A stretch of DNA of 64,000 nucleotides from Dehalococcoidia bacterium (GTDB taxonomy: Bacteria > Chloroflexota > Dehalococcoidia > Lucifugimonadales > Lucifugimonadaceae). Under the pieces are notes generated by a model, which worked only from the letters and a program-made list of their open reading frames with translations, did not search any database and was not told the origin of the DNA. Below, piece after piece: positions 62,725 through 64,000 of this stretch. The first letter of the stretch is position 1, and each line of letters starts with the position of its first letter. The position numbers were made by a program, and so were the translations under genes. The stretch spans positions 1-64,000 of the forward strand of contig SHXW01000004.1 of the NCBI GenBank assembly GCA_009693115.1, written 5' to 3'.

Positions 62725-64000
62725 TACGGCTGGCCCGGCACCCAGTTGGTGCCAACAAGCGGGATCCTGGTAATCGCCGCAGCCTCCATCGTCAGCGCAC
62801 GCAGGTCGTCCGGGTCAAGGTCGTGGACGTTGGATTTGCCACATGACCGGGCGATCATCTGAACCTCTAGCGCCATTGCGATGAGGAAGTTTGAAACCCG
62901 CTGCGCCGCTTCATCGACCGGCAACCTGGCCATCAATTGTGGATCCTGTGTCGTTATGCCAACAGGGCAGCGGCCAGTGTGGCAGTGGTGACATGCGCCC
63001 GGCCTCGTGCCCAGCCTGGCGTAGTCGTCAACGAATAACGGCCTGTTGCAGTTCAACGCGATTAGAGCGGCAGTTCCTATGTAGCAGGCGTCCGCGCCGA
63101 GGGCCATTGCCTTCGCAACATCTACGCCGCTGCGGATGCCGCCCGCGGCGATGAGCTGCACTTTCCCGTAAAGACCCAGGTCCTCCAGTGCCCTCCGGGC
63201 TTCGGGGATGGCGGCGAGCGTCGGGATACCAGTGTGATCCTGCAGAATTTCGGGCGATGCGGCGGTGCCCCCCTCCATGCCGTCGACCACGACTACGTCC
63301 GCCCCGCATTTGGCGGCCAGTTTCACGTCGTCGAATACACGCGTCGCGCCCATCTTCACGAATATCGGAACCTTCCAGTCAGTCGCCTCACGAAGTTCCT
63401 CGATCTTGATGATCATGTCGTCAGGGCCGAGGAAGTCCGGGTGACGGGCCGGCGACCGCTGGTCCACCCCGGGAGGCAGGTCACGGATGGCTGCTATCTC
63501 CGACGAAATCTTGCTGCCGAGCAATAGTCCACCGGTGCCGGGCTTAGCGCCCTGGCCGATAGTAAGTTCAATGGCGTCCGCCTGCCGCATGTGGTGAACG
63601 TTTGCTCCGTACCGGCTGGGCAGCACCTCGACGACCATTTTCTTCGAGTACTGACGCTCTTCAGGCAGCATCCCTCCGTCGCCGGATGTGGTTGAAGTAC
63701 CCGCCGCCGCCGCGCCCTTCGCCAGGGCAATCTTGGCGTTCAAAGAGAGGGCACCGAAGCTCATGCCCGTGATCATGATCGGGATATCGAGTTCCAACGG
63801 CTGCCCGGCAACCCGCGTGCCGAGGACCGTCTTCGTCTCGCACTTCTCTCTATAGCCCTCGAGGGGGATGCGCGTTAGCGTCGCTGGCAGGAAAGTCAGG
63901 TCATCAAGGGACGGCAGCGGCTTTGAACGGAGAGTGCCAAACCCGCGGATGCGATACCGGCCCAGCGCGGCCTTCTCCTGGATCTCCTCAATGACGTCGG
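62724..64000 (-). CDS. mgsC: N-methylglutamate synthase subunit C (FMN-binding glutamate synthase-like), 5' end beyond the window
   Basis: The frame is open to the right edge, so about 424 residues are present and only a short N-terminal piece is missing. Family motifs run through: LTRIPLEGYREKC just inside the edge, PIMITGMSFGALSLNAK, GTSTTSGDGGM, LPSRYGANVHHMRQADAIELTIGQGAKPGTGG and VDQRSPARHPD. KMGATRVFDDV follows, then VVVVDGMEGGTAASPEI (FMN region) and the Cys cluster CHHCHTGRCPVGI. It forms N-methylglutamate with MgsA (glutaminase-like) and MgsB, which would lie to the right. GlxD of glutamate-synthase-like clusters is the alternative, but mgdBCDA and gmaS downstream support this call. 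Confidence 0.87.
   Translation of the reverse strand, partial: DVIEEIQEKAALGRYRIRGFGTLRSKPLPSLDDLTFLPATLTRIPLEGYREKCETKTVLGTRVAGQPLELDIPIMITGMSFGALSLNAKIALAKGAAAAGTSTTSGDGGMLPEERQYSKKMVVEVLPSRYGANVHHMRQADAIELTIGQGAKPGTGGLLLGSKISSEIAAIRDLPPGVDQRSPARHPDFLGPDDMIIKIEELREATDWKVPIFVKMGATRVFDDVKLAAKCGADVVVVDGMEGGTAASPEILQDHTGIPTLAAIPEARRALEDLGLYGKVQLIAAGGIRSGVDVAKAMALGADACYIGTAALIALNCNRPLFVDDYARLGTRPGACHHCHTGRCPVGITTQDPQLMARLPVDEAAQRVSNFLIAMALEVQMIARSCGKSNVHDLDPDDLRALTMEAAAITRIPLVGTNWVPGQP

Noticed and set aside
1-64000. CRISPR array, prophage or insertion sequence
   Set aside because: No regularly spaced repeats, no transposase, integrase, capsid or Cas genes were seen on either strand.

Overview
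The window reads as high-GC DNA from a free-living heterotrophic bacterium. The gene content suggests Chloroflexota (SAR202/Dehalococcoidia-like): many paralogous catabolic enzymes (D-2-hydroxyacid dehydrogenases, an enolase-superfamily dehydratase, amidases, M28/M42 peptidases, CehA/McbA-like and CocE-like hydrolases), frequent TTG/GTG starts, and a GC-rich dispersed palindromic repeat between genes. The phylum is an inference from gene content, not a sequence match. There are no rRNA genes, CRISPR arrays or transposases, and one tRNA (Thr-CGT).

Left part (1-15.8 kb): a gene-free edge and tRNA-Thr(CGT); malate synthase behind a leader with a terminator-like hairpin; a bicupin; a group 1/2 sigma-70 factor; a zinc alcohol dehydrogenase; a PLP aminotransferase; a LON-domain protein; a CehA/McbA-like metallohydrolase; three consecutive D-2-hydroxyacid dehydrogenases; and an M42 aminopeptidase.

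Middle (16.8-31.1 kb), mostly + strand: a ThDP decarboxylase/synthase, a GYD protein, two paralogous amidases around a PPi-type phosphofructokinase, an M28 peptidase with a small Cys-rich protein, a Gfo/Idh/MocA oxidoreductase, a pterin-4a-carbinolamine dehydratase, and pstS-pstC-pstA without pstB.

31.2-39 kb (minus strand): a putative operon of a sarcosine/N-methyl-amino-acid oxidase, HyuA, a D-aminoacylase-type amidohydrolase, HyuB and a YbaK-type deacylase. It is consistent with opening an N-methylhydantoin-like ring and oxidising the resulting N-methyl amino acid. 39-42.5 kb holds an EVE protein, a DUF1802 protein, an unknown small protein, TatD and a DUF4389 membrane protein. 42.8-51.5 kb (+ strand) is a catabolic island: UxuA-like dehydratase, nucleoside hydrolase, a VOC gene broken by one in-frame TAG, an MFS carrier, an enolase-superfamily dehydratase, an SDR and a CocE-like hydrolase. 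Next come a split ThDP decarboxylase (sulfopyruvate decarboxylase-like, ComDE) and aconitase.

Right end (56.2-64 kb, minus strand): the best-defined system, an N-methylglutamate pathway operon for methylamine use. The transcribed order is mgsC (cut by the window edge), mgdB, mgdC, mgdD, mgdA, gmaS, with 1-8 nt overlaps or a 3-nt gap among the first five genes. Subunits MgsA and MgsB are not in the window and would be expected just beyond its right edge. With the sarcosine-oxidase/hydantoinase operon, it points to capture of nitrogen and one-carbon units from N-methylated compounds.
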